Assembly: GCF_000150955.2 (NCBI RefSeq)
Contig: NC_011669.1
Location: forward strand, 248,001 to 312,000
From: Phaeodactylum tricornutum CCAP 1055/1
Lineage: Eukaryota > Bacillariophyta > Bacillariophyceae > Surirellales > Neidiaceae
Direction: 5' to 3'
DNA: 64,000 nt
Of the stretch, positions 10,479-22,656 are shown one piece after another. The notes beneath the pieces were generated by a model. The model was not told the DNA's origin and searched no databases. It saw nothing but the letters and a program-made list of their open reading frames with translations. The number at the start of each line of letters is the position of its first letter. The first letter of the stretch is position 1. Position numbers and translations under genes: made by a program.

Positions 10479-11631
10479 GGTTTGTGATTGATGAGCGAAA
10501 ACAAGAGCGAACCAATGAATGGCATCAATCGGGAAGTTATCCTACGACTAACTGAAAAGAGTAAATAGCGTCGGCTCAACTCTAGTACGAGCGAAATCGA
10601 ATTTTGATATGTGGGACTGCGACGAATAGGTATTGCTTTTCCTGCCACGAATCGTGTGAGCGGCAAAGCAAGACAGATTCCGTGAGGTCGACGCAGCTTG
10701 ACGCTTCGCTGGCACGATTGTCTCTAGAGGAAATTTAGCCATTAATTTCGCACATGACTGAACTCCTTCGATCAATCCCACATGACGTCGAAGTTTCCGA
10801 TGCTGGAAAGAGATAACCACACCGAGTTTACTGTTCAAAAAAGAAGGAAACTACCGTATTGAGCAGTACCATTGGACGGGCCAAGAGACACCCATATAGT
10901 TACTGCTATACATTCCTAATGCAAAGAAGGCAAAACAACCAATTTTCGGTATCCGACTCTTATGCTGACTTCGACAAGCAAAACAGCGTTGACGTAGTGA
11001 ATGGAGCTGTTTTGACGAAGGATGTCTGAAGATGGTGGACGTCGTATTGGACGAGACTATCGTGTTAGGTATTTGCCAAGAAGCCAATCAATCACTGATT
11101 GGCCGGGCCTATTTGCTGGTAAAGCAAGAGCTAAGATTCACTTCACGACTGCCGATCTATTGTTATTTGCGAAGAGTTAGAGACATTTCTGAGTACACAT
11201 TTACAAAATAGGCCCATCTCCGCTGATACTATGACTCTTTTATGACAAGCATTTACATCAGACTTTTTCGCGTAGTACCGAAATGATTTCTGGTGGTTGT
11301 CCTCGATAGAAGCTCGTTTATGGTTTTCAACATCAGCAAATGCTTAAAGTCGAGTCAGAACCATCTCTTTCCCTTCTATCAATGAGTTCAAGACTTTCGA
11401 ATGCAGGCTCTCGTTCCAACTACAACAAAAATGGAACGTGTGAGAAAGGAAGGTTACTGTTAATTCACAGTGATTCACTATCTTGATTTTCCCGCAAGTC
11501 AAGGTTCCGTTCATACGACGCAGAACATCGAATGTTTTGCAGTCATATGCCCATTATGATCTTGAAAGCACCGCGTAAGTTTAACTGTTGATCGCATCTT
11601 CGGTGTCAGAACTCTGAACATCATTCCCTCC
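10479..11631. other. Divergent intergenic region
   Basis: 1.15 kb between the DUF6824 and ankyrin genes, AT-rich. It contains a TTCACAGTGA copy near 11465, related to the recurrent upstream motif in this window. No supported gene. Confidence 0.5.
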
Positions 11632-13449
11632 ATGGTGCGATTGGGACACGGCGCAGTTCAAAGCGACCGGCAATCACCGCCCCTGAGGCGGAGCACGACG
11701 CTCCAGTCGACTTCTGGTATTGACAAAGGAGCTGTTCTCGCACCATTTTCTATCTCTTTGTCGTTACATGAACCATTGGAAAGCCACGCGGTTTCGTGCA
11801 GCGAGACGAAGTACATCCAAAAGAAATTATCACCTTCATGTGATGATGGCGGTTGCCATTCTAGTGACGAGCGATGCAACGGCAGGGGAGATGACTCGTC
11901 GTCGGTCTTGTCGTCATCTTTTCCCCCTGTCCTTTCCACCGATCTACACGCTCTCTTGAGAACATGTGATTGGAAGGGTATCTACGAAACACTCTTAGAT
12001 TTAAGAGACACTACCGACGAGGAAATCTTGATTGCAAGTTTTCGCGAGCGCAATGATCACCACGAAACGCCGCTCCACGTCATGGCCTGGAAAGCGCCCC
12101 CCAAACTAGCGATTTGCATCCTGAAGATGCTTCCTGTGGATGTGTTGCGGCACATGCTGTTGCAGGTTGACGAGTGCGGCAATACTGCACTTCATTTGGC
12201 CTGCGCCAATCTTGATGTAGAAAATCTCGAGTTCGGTGTTATCAAGAACCTGCTGTTACTTGCTTCGGAAACTCTAGAAATGCTTAACGATACGGGAGAC
12301 TCGCCTTTGCACTTATTGGTGACGAGTCAGGCTTTTCGACGTTGTAATGACTTTGATATTGAAGCCGCGTGCGAAGAAGCCATTTCGTCGCTACTGCGGA
12401 TGTTAGGAGGCTACTGGGTCATGGCTCAAAATAATGCTGGATTGACCTTGATGCACGCAGCGATTGCCCACGGAGCACATGAACGCGTATTGGTGAAGCT
12501 GCTCAATACCGCTCCTAAAGTGGCCAGTGTTGCGGATCGACATGGCCGGCTGCCTATTCATTACATAGCGGCATTTGCCGGTAGCACACCTTGGACTTTT
12601 GCTGTACAACTGCTGGGTGCATACGCCGACGGCATTTTTGAACAAACTTTGGATGGCGACACACCCTTGCACTTACTAATGTCCAACTCGCACAAGAACT
12701 TGCGTAAAAGGGAGCGCTATCTGGGTCGGAACGTTACCAAGCTTGCCGAGCTTCTGGTTGGATCCGGCAAGGAGGAAGGAGCTTCGCCAGTGTTGATTAC
12801 CAACAACGAACGATTATCGCCTCTCCACTGCTGTGCATTGTTCAGAACTCCGCCTCAGTTGACAGGGATCTTGATGGCGTCCCCTTTAGCCAAGGTGTCT
12901 TCGGCATTGATAACCCAATTCGGAGCGACCGCCTTGCATCTACTCTGCGCGTCCGGTAGAATCGCCGACTCAATCGAAACCCTGGAAGCACTGGCAACTT
13001 ACCAGGCTTGCCAAGTTCTGGATGCCAGTAAACGAACGCCTTTGGCAGTGGCTGTGCAGAACCCCAAAGCATCCGTCAAAGTCATCAAGATTCTATGCAA
13101 CGCCAATCCCGAAGTTGTCGAAGTACCCCTTAGAGGATTCTTGCCGCTGCACTTGGCGGTGCAAACGCACAGATGCAAGAATTCCATTGTCAAGGCTCTC
13201 CTCAAGGCAGCTCCAGACTCTGTCCGAGCCTTGACCAGCATGCGGAATACGCCATTGCACGAAGCTTGTCGATATAATGCGGCATCTTCAGTTATTACAC
13301 TACTTGTGGATAAATTTCCCGAAAGTATTCACGCCAAGAACGCCTGGGGTGAAGAGCCTGTGATTCTGGCACAAGCCAGCGGAGTTTCGCGAGAGATTCG
13401 AGCTCTCTTGAAAGGTTCGAGAAGGAAGGAAACGAGTCTGCGACAGTAG
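11632..13449 (+). CDS. Ankyrin-repeat protein, 605 aa
   Basis: Intronless, from the ATG at 11632. About 110 residues of Ser-rich sequence precede a long ankyrin array (about 140-590). Typical units are ETPLHVMAWKAPP, GNTALHLACANLD, GDSPLHLLVTSQ, LTLMHAAIAHGA, GRLPIHYIAAFAG, GDTPLHLLMSN, LSPLHCCALFRTPP, ATALHLLCASG, KRTPLAVAVQNP, FLPLHLAVQTH and NTPLHEACRYNAA. There are roughly 11-12 repeats with unusually long spacers. No transmembrane span or catalytic domain follows; the C-terminus is short and basic. It is presumably a protein-interaction scaffold. Partner unknown. Confidence 0.85.
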   Translation: MVRLGHGAVQSDRQSPPLRRSTTLQSTSGIDKGAVLAPFSISLSLHEPLESHAVSCSETKYIQKKLSPSCDDGGCHSSDERCNGRGDDSSSVLSSSFPPVLSTDLHALLRTCDWKGIYETLLDLRDTTDEEILIASFRERNDHHETPLHVMAWKAPPKLAICILKMLPVDVLRHMLLQVDECGNTALHLACANLDVENLEFGVIKNLLLLASETLEMLNDTGDSPLHLLVTSQAFRRCNDFDIEAACEEAISSLLRMLGGYWVMAQNNAGLTLMHAAIAHGAHERVLVKLLNTAPKVASVADRHGRLPIHYIAAFAGSTPWTFAVQLLGAYADGIFEQTLDGDTPLHLLMSNSHKNLRKRERYLGRNVTKLAELLVGSGKEEGASPVLITNNERLSPLHCCALFRTPPQLTGILMASPLAKVSSALITQFGATALHLLCASGRIADSIETLEALATYQACQVLDASKRTPLAVAVQNPKASVKVIKILCNANPEVVEVPLRGFLPLHLAVQTHRCKNSIVKALLKAAPDSVRALTSMRNTPLHEACRYNAASSVITLLVDKFPESIHAKNAWGEEPVILAQASGVSREIRALLKGSRRKETSLRQ

Positions 13450-13806
13450 AAGCAGTACCTGGCGCAATGATTCATACATTGCGACTGCACTGTGTCGATT
13501 TTGTTAATCTGTGAAACATAAAAAAGAGATAGAAATATGTTGTCAAGGAACAGAGCGCGAACGAAAATAGTGCAGTTGCTCTTTGGATCCTATCATTCAC
13601 AAGGAATAAGCCTCATTGAAAATTACCCTTTTGTTTGAGAATCAAGGCGAGCGGTGCAGAACGTACTCCAACTAATGCAACATTAAGAACACTTCAAGGC
13701 GAGCATAAACCTGCAGAAGAGAAAAACTTGACGCTCTATAAAGCTTTATAACCCTTAGAATATTTCTGCATACTATGGCCTTATTGTTGCTGAGTTCTCA
13801 TAGTAC
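13450..13806. other. Convergent intergenic region
   Basis: About 360 bp between the 3' ends of the ankyrin and armadillo genes. No gene seen. Confidence 0.5.
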
Positions 13807-16777
13807 TCATTGCCCTTGGATCCCTTCGTCCAATATAGACGATGAGGAGGATGAAGCAGTATCACAACCAACAAGAATTGCTTCGTAGGCCATTTGCAAT
13901 TCGGCTGTCCACGCGTAGTTCGGATCTGGTGTTTCCCCTTGTGTACAAAACCGACCACGTCGATAACACCATTCTCGCTTGTCATTGAATGCACGTCCTC
14001 CACTAGGATCAGACGGAACAACAAAGCGCCGACCAGTACTAATTTCCGATAAAAGGAACGTACGGACGGGTCGCTCGTCGTCTGACTCATTTTCAACAAT
14101 ACTTGGAGCTGGAGCAATCGGAGGCGAACACTGTCTTTCGTTCAAAGACGGAAGCGTTAACGCCTGCAAGAAGTCTTCCCCAAAGCCAGGAATCTGCTCG
14201 AACACGCAGCAGTGGCTTCCAAATGAAGCGACATCCATGTCAACGTCCCCATCGTTGTCACGAAAATACTTGATCCCTGGACTTTCCGTCTTACGACCTC
14301 CTTGGATACGGATCTTGGCGTCCGTAGCGAGATCTCGCGTTTCCTGCTTCAAATCAGGGTGAGCGTATTTCTCAAATTCCTCCAGAGCCGTGAGCAATCG
14401 ATCGTCAAATTTGGGGCCAAAAGGAAGCGTACTACTTCCCGCGATAGGAATCAAATGACCTGTCAATGATTGCAAAGCGCGGATGGCTAGCGTCGCACTC
14501 AAAGCGTCATCGCGCCCTCCACCCACAATAGCACCGGGAGTACCACCATCCACACAAAAGTCTGTTACCACTCTGAGAAGGCTTTCGTAAACAGGACCAG
14601 TTGCTATTCTTTCTTTCATAAAGTCAGGACCGGATGCAAGTGCTGCAATGCAACCAACAGATGAGCGCAGAGTGAAGACGCCATACTTATATCCGTTCCC
14701 TCCTCGACCGGACAGAGTGTTGTGTAAGAGACAGATGATCTTGGGAATCACATTCTCTGTTTTTCGTAGCAAATCGTAACACTCATCGCCTTCATCATAT
14801 CGACAGCAAAAGGTGACGGCCATTGCCGCCTTCAGACTCTGATAGTGGTCCAAAGTCAGTAGTGGTGCTAGCAATTCTACCACACCAGATTCACGGAGCG
14901 TCAGAACTGCTTCGTCGCTCTGGGCTATGTTCATGAGAAAGCCAACGCACCAAGATGCGGTCTGTCCTTTCCATTGAGTGGGATCCGGTCCCGCATGATG
15001 TAAGATATCCATCAAGGGTGGTAGCGCGCCTGTTTCCAGCAAGGGAACGGCATTTTGTAGAGATTCCGCCAAAAGTGTAAGAGCGGCTACGCATTTGAAA
15101 CGAGCTTCCGTTGTACCGTCTTCTTCAGCAACCTGTACGAGAACTGGCAAAATGTCTTGTCGCTGCACGACCGGGATCTGGTTCTTCATTTCAGCCGCAA
15201 AGCTCCAAAGAATAGAACAGGCTTTAGTTCGAGCTTCACCGCTATCGGTTTGAATCACGTTTAAGATGGATTCCACAAATCCGGGATATTGGAACATGGG
15301 AATCTTGTTGTCGTAGCCAATCGCTAAATTGGAAAGAGCCGAGCACGCCTTAATGCGTGCTTCGGTGGACGAACCTTGAGCCGTGGTACGTTCCAGAACC
15401 GCCATGAGAGCATCCATGACACCTCGAGTCCGAAACACACGATGTTTATTGGCTTTGGAGATGGACAAATTCATCAGGGACAAACATGCGTTGGTAGTGC
15501 ACGGTGTCGCTCCTGTTTCCGGCGAGCACGTAAATGCCGCCACGTGTCCCAAGGCTTCCACCAATCCCGGCGTCCCCAACAACGCCGCGTCGTTGGCGTC
15601 CGCGTTACTCAAGTTCTTGACGCACGTCGTAGCCTTGAGCCGTGCCTCGTCCGCGGAATTGAGCATGACGTCTCGCATTGACTCTAGCACGTTCGGAATT
15701 TTGGCAATTTCAATTTTGTTCCCCTTGCCGCAACTCAGATTCATGATCGCGATACATGCGTGCAGCTGTGCCTTTTCCGAAGCCAACGGAACGGTGTACA
15801 CCACGTTGTTTTCCTGTACGTGCCGGGCAAAGGGTCCACCCCGCGCGACTAGCGCCAAGGTACTCAGTAACCCGTGTGCTTGCATTAGATAGGCATCGCT
15901 GGCTTCCGTGGCCGTCAAGCTCCGGATGGTTTCGACCGCGTACTCTCTTCCCAACCCGTCCACCGACGAACTCAACATGACGTGTTGTACAAATTGTAGA
16001 ATTCGGCGGTTGGACGCAACGGCGGCTCGTCGATGCGCCATTTTTGCGTAATCCGCCAGCATGCGGGTACCGAGTGTCACGAGTCGTGTGGTATTCAAGG
16101 CTTCCAACAGAGGCACAATGCAGCCCCGTTCCGCAAAGTACTTGAGATCGTTGACGGTAGTGTCTTCGCCGAAGGAAAGCATAATCGAATTCGGAGACAA
16201 CGGTGAATTGATATTGGTCGGCACGTTGAGCGGTGTGGCGGGGGCCGATTCGTCCCCATCAAAGGCGGCGTTGCGGAATATGTGTTGGAGTGAGGAATCG
16301 TCGGACGCCGCGTGACTCTGTTGATCATCGAAGGATTCCTCCACCAAATGGGATTCGCCCCACGCGTTGCCGTTCGTTTCATCGACGGAACTCGCGACAC
16401 TGTCAAACGTGCTTTCCAAAGCTGGAGCGTCGTGATCAAGCACATCTTCGTCACTGTCGAGCGCCAACGTTGCGTCCAGCACCGACTGGAAGGGCAACAA
16501 TCCACGCAGAGTCCCGACACGACTCTGCGTTGTCAGAGGCGAGACTGCCAGCGAACGGGGAGAATGGGGGGCCGTGAATGCGTTGAGATAAGTAGAACCG
16601 GTGCTGATAGGTCCTTCCGACGCCGTGTCTTCGACCGAGTTGCCGAGATCCATGGAGACAACAGGAGCTCCAACGGACGAGCCAGACGAAAAGGGACGTC
16701 CAACCGCCATTGGGGGACGGGACTCCGTAGTTTCCAACGCTTCCTCCGCAACGGGACCATTTCCCCACGTATCGGGA

Positions 16778-16817
<40 letters not shown>

Positions 16818-17097
16818 CTAAAGCACTGGTGGGATCAATGGACAAGGGATCAATTGCTTCGTTGGAAACCGTGCGATACGGTTCGGCGGGAGCAGGAGTA
16901 CCCGTTCCTACGGGGTTCAACGCATCCCCTACGAGGGAAGGGCTCGGGCCTTCCTCCCCGTGATCCGCTCCGTGACCTTCGATTCCGTCGTGCACGGGAT
17001 CCTGCGCTACCGGAGGAACTCCTAAAGGAACCGCAGACTCGTAATCGAAGGTCAGGTACTGATCCGGGAAAGTACCCGTCGCTTCCCGAGGCGCCAT
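13807..17097 (-). CDS. Armadillo-repeat protein with polyglutamine tract, 1,096 aa
   Basis: Intronless; the first ATG is at 17097. Residues 1-300 are acidic, Ser/Pro-rich and disordered and carry a 12-Gln run. Residues about 310-850 form armadillo/HEAT-type helices with repeated signatures such as EARLKATTCVKNLSNADAND, EARIKACSALSNLAIGYDNK, EARTKACSILWSFAAEMKNQ and EARFKCVAALTLLAESLQNA, each a roughly 45-residue unit. The C-terminal 150 residues include FLLSEISTGRRFVVPSDPSG and a Ser-rich end. There is no catalytic domain, so a scaffold or adaptor is likely. Two-thirds of the protein lies in a solenoid fold, so partner binding is the only supported inference. Confidence 0.8.
16780..16815 (-). 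repeat. (CAA)12 polyglutamine microsatellite inside the armadillo gene
   Basis: Twelve perfect TTG units on the plus strand read as CAA Gln codons on the minus strand. A single-codon run of this purity is prone to slippage, so strain length variation is expected. Confidence 0.9.
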
Positions 17098-17220
17098 GGT
17101 CACCCAAACGAGTCGGTGCCGGACACGGATTTCTTCCGTGCGAAGCGGAGTGACGGAACGAAAGTTGTGGTACTATCAGTACTTCGTACACTTTGTGTGT
17201 TGGATAGTTAGTACTAGTAA

Positions 17221-17238
17221 GTAGTAGTAGTAGTAGTA
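17221..17238 (+). repeat. (GTA)6 microsatellite
   Basis: Six perfect GTA units upstream of the armadillo gene. Confidence 0.85.
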
Positions 17239-17968
17239 CGCTACGACGAGCACGGCGGCAGTCCTGCGCGACGCGTACGACTCGTAGGGCGGTTTCTGCT
17301 ACCAACGGGCTCGCGCTCCCTGGAACCGCTACGAACCACATCCGTTGCGCGGCACCCGACGCGTTTGGTGTTGGAAAACCGCTCCCATCAAAACGGGTCG
17401 TCCACTTAGGCCTTCCACAGATTCAACGCCTGGAAAGACACGACTCGAGTCATTTTCGACCAAAATTAAGCGCACCTCTAATTATATCGGTTTCCAGGAA
17501 ATGCGTTTCCGTTCAAACCACTCAGACTACAATATCCAGTATATGCATACTAGATGTTCGTACACACACAAATTATTGCCTAGAGAGGCACGCATCCATG
17601 TCTCCTTTTATTTTTGGCTTGAAAATTTCACGTCTCGAGGCCCGTTAAAGATCGGTTTCTATCCAGCCCGACAAGCTTGCGAACGGCGAACTTGAGTCGA
17701 AGACGTGTCGTCACGACGTCCGGGCGTGGAGCCCTCCCTGTGGTTCGCGCCAGGGGATGTTGGCCGTAGGTATACACGGTGGTGCAACGAATTGACCGAT
17801 CCAAAACAACAACAAGTCTCGATCGATTCGTTCGGGTAGTTGTGTCGACTGGATCGAGACGTCCGAGGCGAGCGCCGAACGAAACTCGTTACCACGAAAA
17901 CGAAACACCGTACGTGTCGTCGTTGATAGCTTCGTTTCCATACCACTCTACATGTGTCGCACGACATA

Positions 17969-17996
17969 CACACACACACACACACACATATATATA
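17969..17996 (+). repeat. (CA)10(TA)4 compound microsatellite
   Basis: Ten CA then four TA units about 60 bp upstream of the ATG at 18059, probably in the 5' UTR or core promoter of that gene. Confidence 0.9.
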
Positions 17997-18058
17997 TGTA
18001 CACAACCGTCTGGTGGATTGGCATTCGTATGGAGAAAGGACGAAAGCGGTAGGAAACC

Positions 18059-21000
18059 ATGAGCACGAACCGTTCGATTCGTGACGGGTCGCCGAACGTT
18101 GCTAACGACCATCCCGGAGACACGGAACGGAGGAAGAGTCCCATCTCGACCCCTGCGGCTTCACCGTGTCACGACGAAACCGACGACGCTCCCGTGGCAA
18201 CGCTAGATACCGCTCCAGAATTTGACGGCGGCACGAATGAGAGTTGGATGTCTCCCGTTTTGGAAACACCCAGAGCTCGAGCGTACTCTTCGGAAGAACG
18301 AGGTGCAATATCCGCGTCGGTGGGACGGCCTCCCCTCATCGTCACGACTTTGGCCGACACGGACAACACGAGCGTCACCGAGGGCACCGCACCCGTGTCT
18401 CCCGCGACGTCGACTATTCCCGTGCACCGACGTGTCGACAGCAGCGACGCCAATTCTCTGCCTTCGCTGTCCGGACCCATACAACCGGCCCATCCCTTCT
18501 TCAGTCCATCCTTTTTCGAAGAATCCGACGCCAGCGATGGTAGTATTGTGTTTCAACCACCAACGCCGCAACGCGATACTTCCAACCCAGATTCTTTGCG
18601 ATTCACTGGTCCGCAACATGTTCGGCGGGACAGCCGTGGACGGGATGGGAGGGATCGCTTTCCTAGTTTCGATAGTCTCGGGAGTTCCGGATCCATTCGC
18701 ATCGTTCCTCCCAGTAATAGTAGTCAAATCATGCGAGGAAAAGAAAAGTTCTCCGCATCGTCAAACTCCTTACCCGCAAATCCAGCTCCGGTGATACCCA
18801 GCCTGCCGACTATTGGACAACTGCCGTACCACGAACGACGAAAACTCATGGCACAACGTGCCAAAGATCAGCAACAACAACTACAGCTGCAACAACAACA
18901 ACTACAGCTGCAACAACATCGCCCGCATATACCTCCGAATTTAGCACCCATGCCGCTGCCGGCTCCGACTTTGCAGCATCTTCCACACCAGCAGCAGCAC
19001 CAGAATCTTCCTCAGATTACACCACACACCAAAGAGGTTGCTTCTCCGTATGGACAAAATGTATCGTTTCCTCCCCATCAACCTCAGCATCCACTACCGC
19101 AGGCTCATCCTCACCACTATATTCAAAACTTGCCATCGGGCTACGCACCGCATGCCGGAATACCGTTGAGAGCATCGCATGGGCCACCACCGCCGCCCCT
19201 TTATGCTTACCCAGTACCTCAAGTACCGCTAGGCCCGTATCCACCGCCACCTCTTCAGCAGTACTACGGGCACCTTCCACCACCACCATCGCAGCAGCAG
19301 CAACTGCAATCACTCTGGACACGAAACAACCCTCTCCAAACCGCGGACAAGGTAGCATCGGATCCTCGTCAGCAGCAACATTTATACCGAACGTCCGGCA
19401 ATCACCATCAAATACCTCTTCCCCCACGTGGAGGAAGTCATTCGCGGAACAATTCGTCGACAATTGGACTGTCTTCGAATATGTCCTCATCGGATGGCGA
19501 TGTGGAACGGAAGCCGTCGGCACGAGTGCGTCCCGAAATTGCCCCAGCCCAGCCTCCATTACCACCCCCTCCCCCTCCACCTGGTTTGCCGCCAAATTAC
19601 GCTCATATGCGAACGGACAGCTCCGGAAGTCTCTCGTCCTTAGGTAGTTTCGACCGACCAGCGAAGATAGAACCACGAAAAGCTAGTTTCTTGGAAAAAC
19701 TCAATCCGTGGTCACCGAAAGTACCAAACGTAAACGATTATCATCGTAAAAATCAGCAGTTTTTGCGGCGGGCAAGTGTAGAACGCGGAAAACTTTGGAG
19801 TACGAGCCCACAAACACCAGCTGGACGACGGTACGTGCATTACTTGGAGATCTCTGCGCATCTTTGTTGACTTCCGTCGTTTACTCATTTGCCTTTCATA
19901 AATCCGAAAGAAAACCATCAGTTTCCACCGAAGGACCACCGCCCACACGCGGATCACACAAGCGGTTAAACTCCATAGATGGTGACGACTGGGAGGAGAG
20001 ACCTGAATCTCTTGATACCGTGCCCTACGGCAGCAAGCAGAATTCGGCCGATCCAAGTGACCAACTAACAGTGAGTTCCGACGTCAATTCCAGGTATGTA
20101 GACATTTTACTTTTTTACCAATTCATTGTTGTTGGAGCGAGTACTCATAGTCTGATGGCTGTACAGTGAGGACAATGATGTAGATTCTCTGGACTCGCCA
20201 CAGTTTTACGGGCATGGTTCCCGACGTGGATATGACGGAGGTGCTGAGCCGAATGAGCGCTCAAATCTACTGCCGCCTCCTGGCTTGAACACGAGTGAAT
20301 ACTACGACAAGTCAAATGCATCTGAGTCTCGTGCTGGCTTAAGCAGCGAAAGCTCCCAACGCCGACAGAGCCGTCGTACGAATTGGCCAAACGAATTTCA
20401 GTCGGCTTCAACGGAACGCAGGGGAAATACGACGGGAGCCAAAGAAATGGAATATCTGGTACGCCTTGGCCTTGTGTGCCTGCCTTGATAAATGAAGTTT
20501 TGGATTTCACTCAACACCATATATTCCTTTGATAGACCGAGAAAGAAAGACGAAAGCTGAATCGAAAGAAGAAGAAAAAGAAGAAGAAACACGAACGACA
20601 CTCGAGAAAAGCTCGTGTGCAGAGTGGTTCCTCGGAGGAAGAATCCAGCAGCTCTGTGTCGGCATCATCAGCGTCTTCTCACGAATATCAACGATGGATG
20701 AAGAAGCGTGCACGGATGCTGGAGAAAGAAAGATCTCGATTGATCAAGCAATGGAGAGCTGAAGCATTTGCGGAAGAACGGTCTACGCAGCAGCACAGTC
20801 GTTGGTACCGTCGTTTCAGCCGCTATCAAAAAGAACAGTTTGGCGAATGGGTCAGCCAGCTTTTCCGATTCTTTATTTGGCTAGAATCCTTTGTTGCCAA
20901 TCTTCCGCTTACGATTGGTGCAATTGCTCTAGCAGTCGCCAACCTTGGTGTTGACTGGTTCAAATTTGCTGAAGAAAACATGGATTCCTGCGAACCGGTG

Positions 21001-22510
21001 CACTTTCATTCATCTCAGTGCACATTCCCCGAATTTCCTGGTTGTTTTTATTGCGACACTAGTGCTAGAATGTACAAAGTTGCGCTGAATTTCCATTTTG
21101 CTTGTTCGATTATCGCAGGAGTCATAGCGTCGACTTTTATTGCCAAACTCATTTTGGCCCGCCGTGTGGTATTCGACGAACTGAGTTCTCCAACTACGGC
21201 AACACCAGCGGGTTTGCTTTGCATGACTCTGAATGTGGTTTTTGCCGGACGAGGACTGATAGGACAGGTAGTGGTCTCGCTAGCTGGCTTTATTCATCTC
21301 TGTCTTGCAATCTGGTTCATTTACATGGCGCTAGCATACCGCATCATGCCTGAACCAAGTTGGTTCCCAAACACGGTTTCTATTGGACTTTCGGCAGTGA
21401 AAATATGGTTGTACTATCCAATGGCTGGGCATTTCCTTATGGCGGTGTGTACTACTTGTTTTTGTTGCTACTAAACAGAAAGGGCGTTACAAATTTTCTC
21501 ATGGCGCTGGCTCTTTTTTGCTTCAGATATCCCTCTCGTTGAACTTTTTCTTTTTCCCGATCAGTCTTATTCGTGTTGCCATGAATAGAAAAATTTCGGC
21601 AACAGTAGGGTGGATGCAAATGTCCGCCCCAAACATAAGTCTTTATGCAATGACGCTCATGGCCCAGCCTTCCTTTAAGGAAGAACACCCAGATATCAAT
21701 CGGTTTCAAGTAGTCCATCGCATGGTATATCTACCTTGCATGCATTTTTTCTTTGGCCTTTGCATAGTGGGAATGCTAGCTAGCGTCCACAGCTTGTTGG
21801 TTCGATGGACTGAGTTCCGAAAGATTCCATTTTCTCCAGCTCATGCTGCTTTTTGTGTTCCGACCTTATCTCACGCGAACGCTATCCAGGCGTACCGAGC
21901 AGCCGTCAATTCATTTTCAAAGGTGCCTGTTGGAAGTCCGTTTCGCAGCTTCCTTTATGTTTACTGGGTCTTTGTTCTCATAGCTGGAACGTTCCTGACA
22001 CTTTGGATTGCGACGAAATTTATGTGGAGCTTACCAGGTTGGACTCATATTGATACGGCAGGCGAAATGGAACCGCCAGCCCCATACGAAACAGCCATGA
22101 CGTCATCTAACCTAATTACGACCGGAGAAAGCTTGGTGCAGCCGTTCATCAGCCCAGCGATTCTACAGGCCAATGAAACGGGTGCTTTGGTAGTTTCCCG
22201 CGACCAATATGGAGCTCAAGTCTACCGACGAACGCGAATGGTGACTGCGCTCGGTTTCGAACCGATTATGAACCAACTGCAAATGGACGTAGAGCGCGAA
22301 CTACTTTTGGACTGGGTCGGAAAGAATCCTCCGCGACGGCGACACCGGACACTAAGCGTACCGGGAATTGACTTTACATACGGAGCCACGGGCGCTTTCG
22401 GTGCGGGCAACGCCGGTGTGTACGGAATGGACGAGGGAACAGGGTCACCGTGGTTTTCTCGTCCGAGAGCGAACACCAGCTCTCCCAATGTGAGTCATCG
22501 GTATACTTAA
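18059..22510 (+). CDS. Large Q/P-rich multi-span membrane protein, five exons, 1,379 aa
   Basis: Exons 18059-19830, 19911-20093, 20167-20458, 20536-21444 and 21527-22510. The introns are 80, 73, 77 and 82 nt with donors GTACGT, GTATGT, GTACGC and GTGTGT. Every junction keeps frame, and the total of 4,140 nt gives 1,379 residues. Residues 1-750 are disordered: Ser/Thr-rich, then QLQ/Q-rich, then long Pro/His runs with PLPPPPPPPGLPP. A basic stretch with eight consecutive Lys begins exon 4. From about residue 870 come roughly seven membrane segments, for example LPLTIGAIALAVANLGVDWF, FACSIIAGVIASTFIAKLIL and YWVFVLIAGTFLTLWIA, with a cysteine-containing loop after TM1. The tail is Arg/Ser-rich. 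Family not recognised. The proline stretches suggest SH3/WW/EVH1-type binding on the cytosolic side. Confidence 0.8.
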
Positions 22511-22656
22511 AACATCTCTATAAGACTGGGAAAATTCCAAAACCAGTGTACAAGCATGAATTTACTTCGATTATGACAATATACAATACAAAGAAACATT
22601 GTCAATGCTTTCATCAAAAACGAAAGAAGGTGCTTCTCCCTTCAAAAACCAGATTC

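Larger units (their letters stand above)
17098..18058. other. Divergent intergenic region with simple repeats
   Basis: About 960 bp between the armadillo gene (minus) and the five-exon membrane-protein gene (plus). It holds a (GTA)6 tract at 17221-17238 and a CA/TA microsatellite at 17969-17996, the latter only about 60 bp before the ATG at 18059. No supported gene. Confidence 0.6.
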
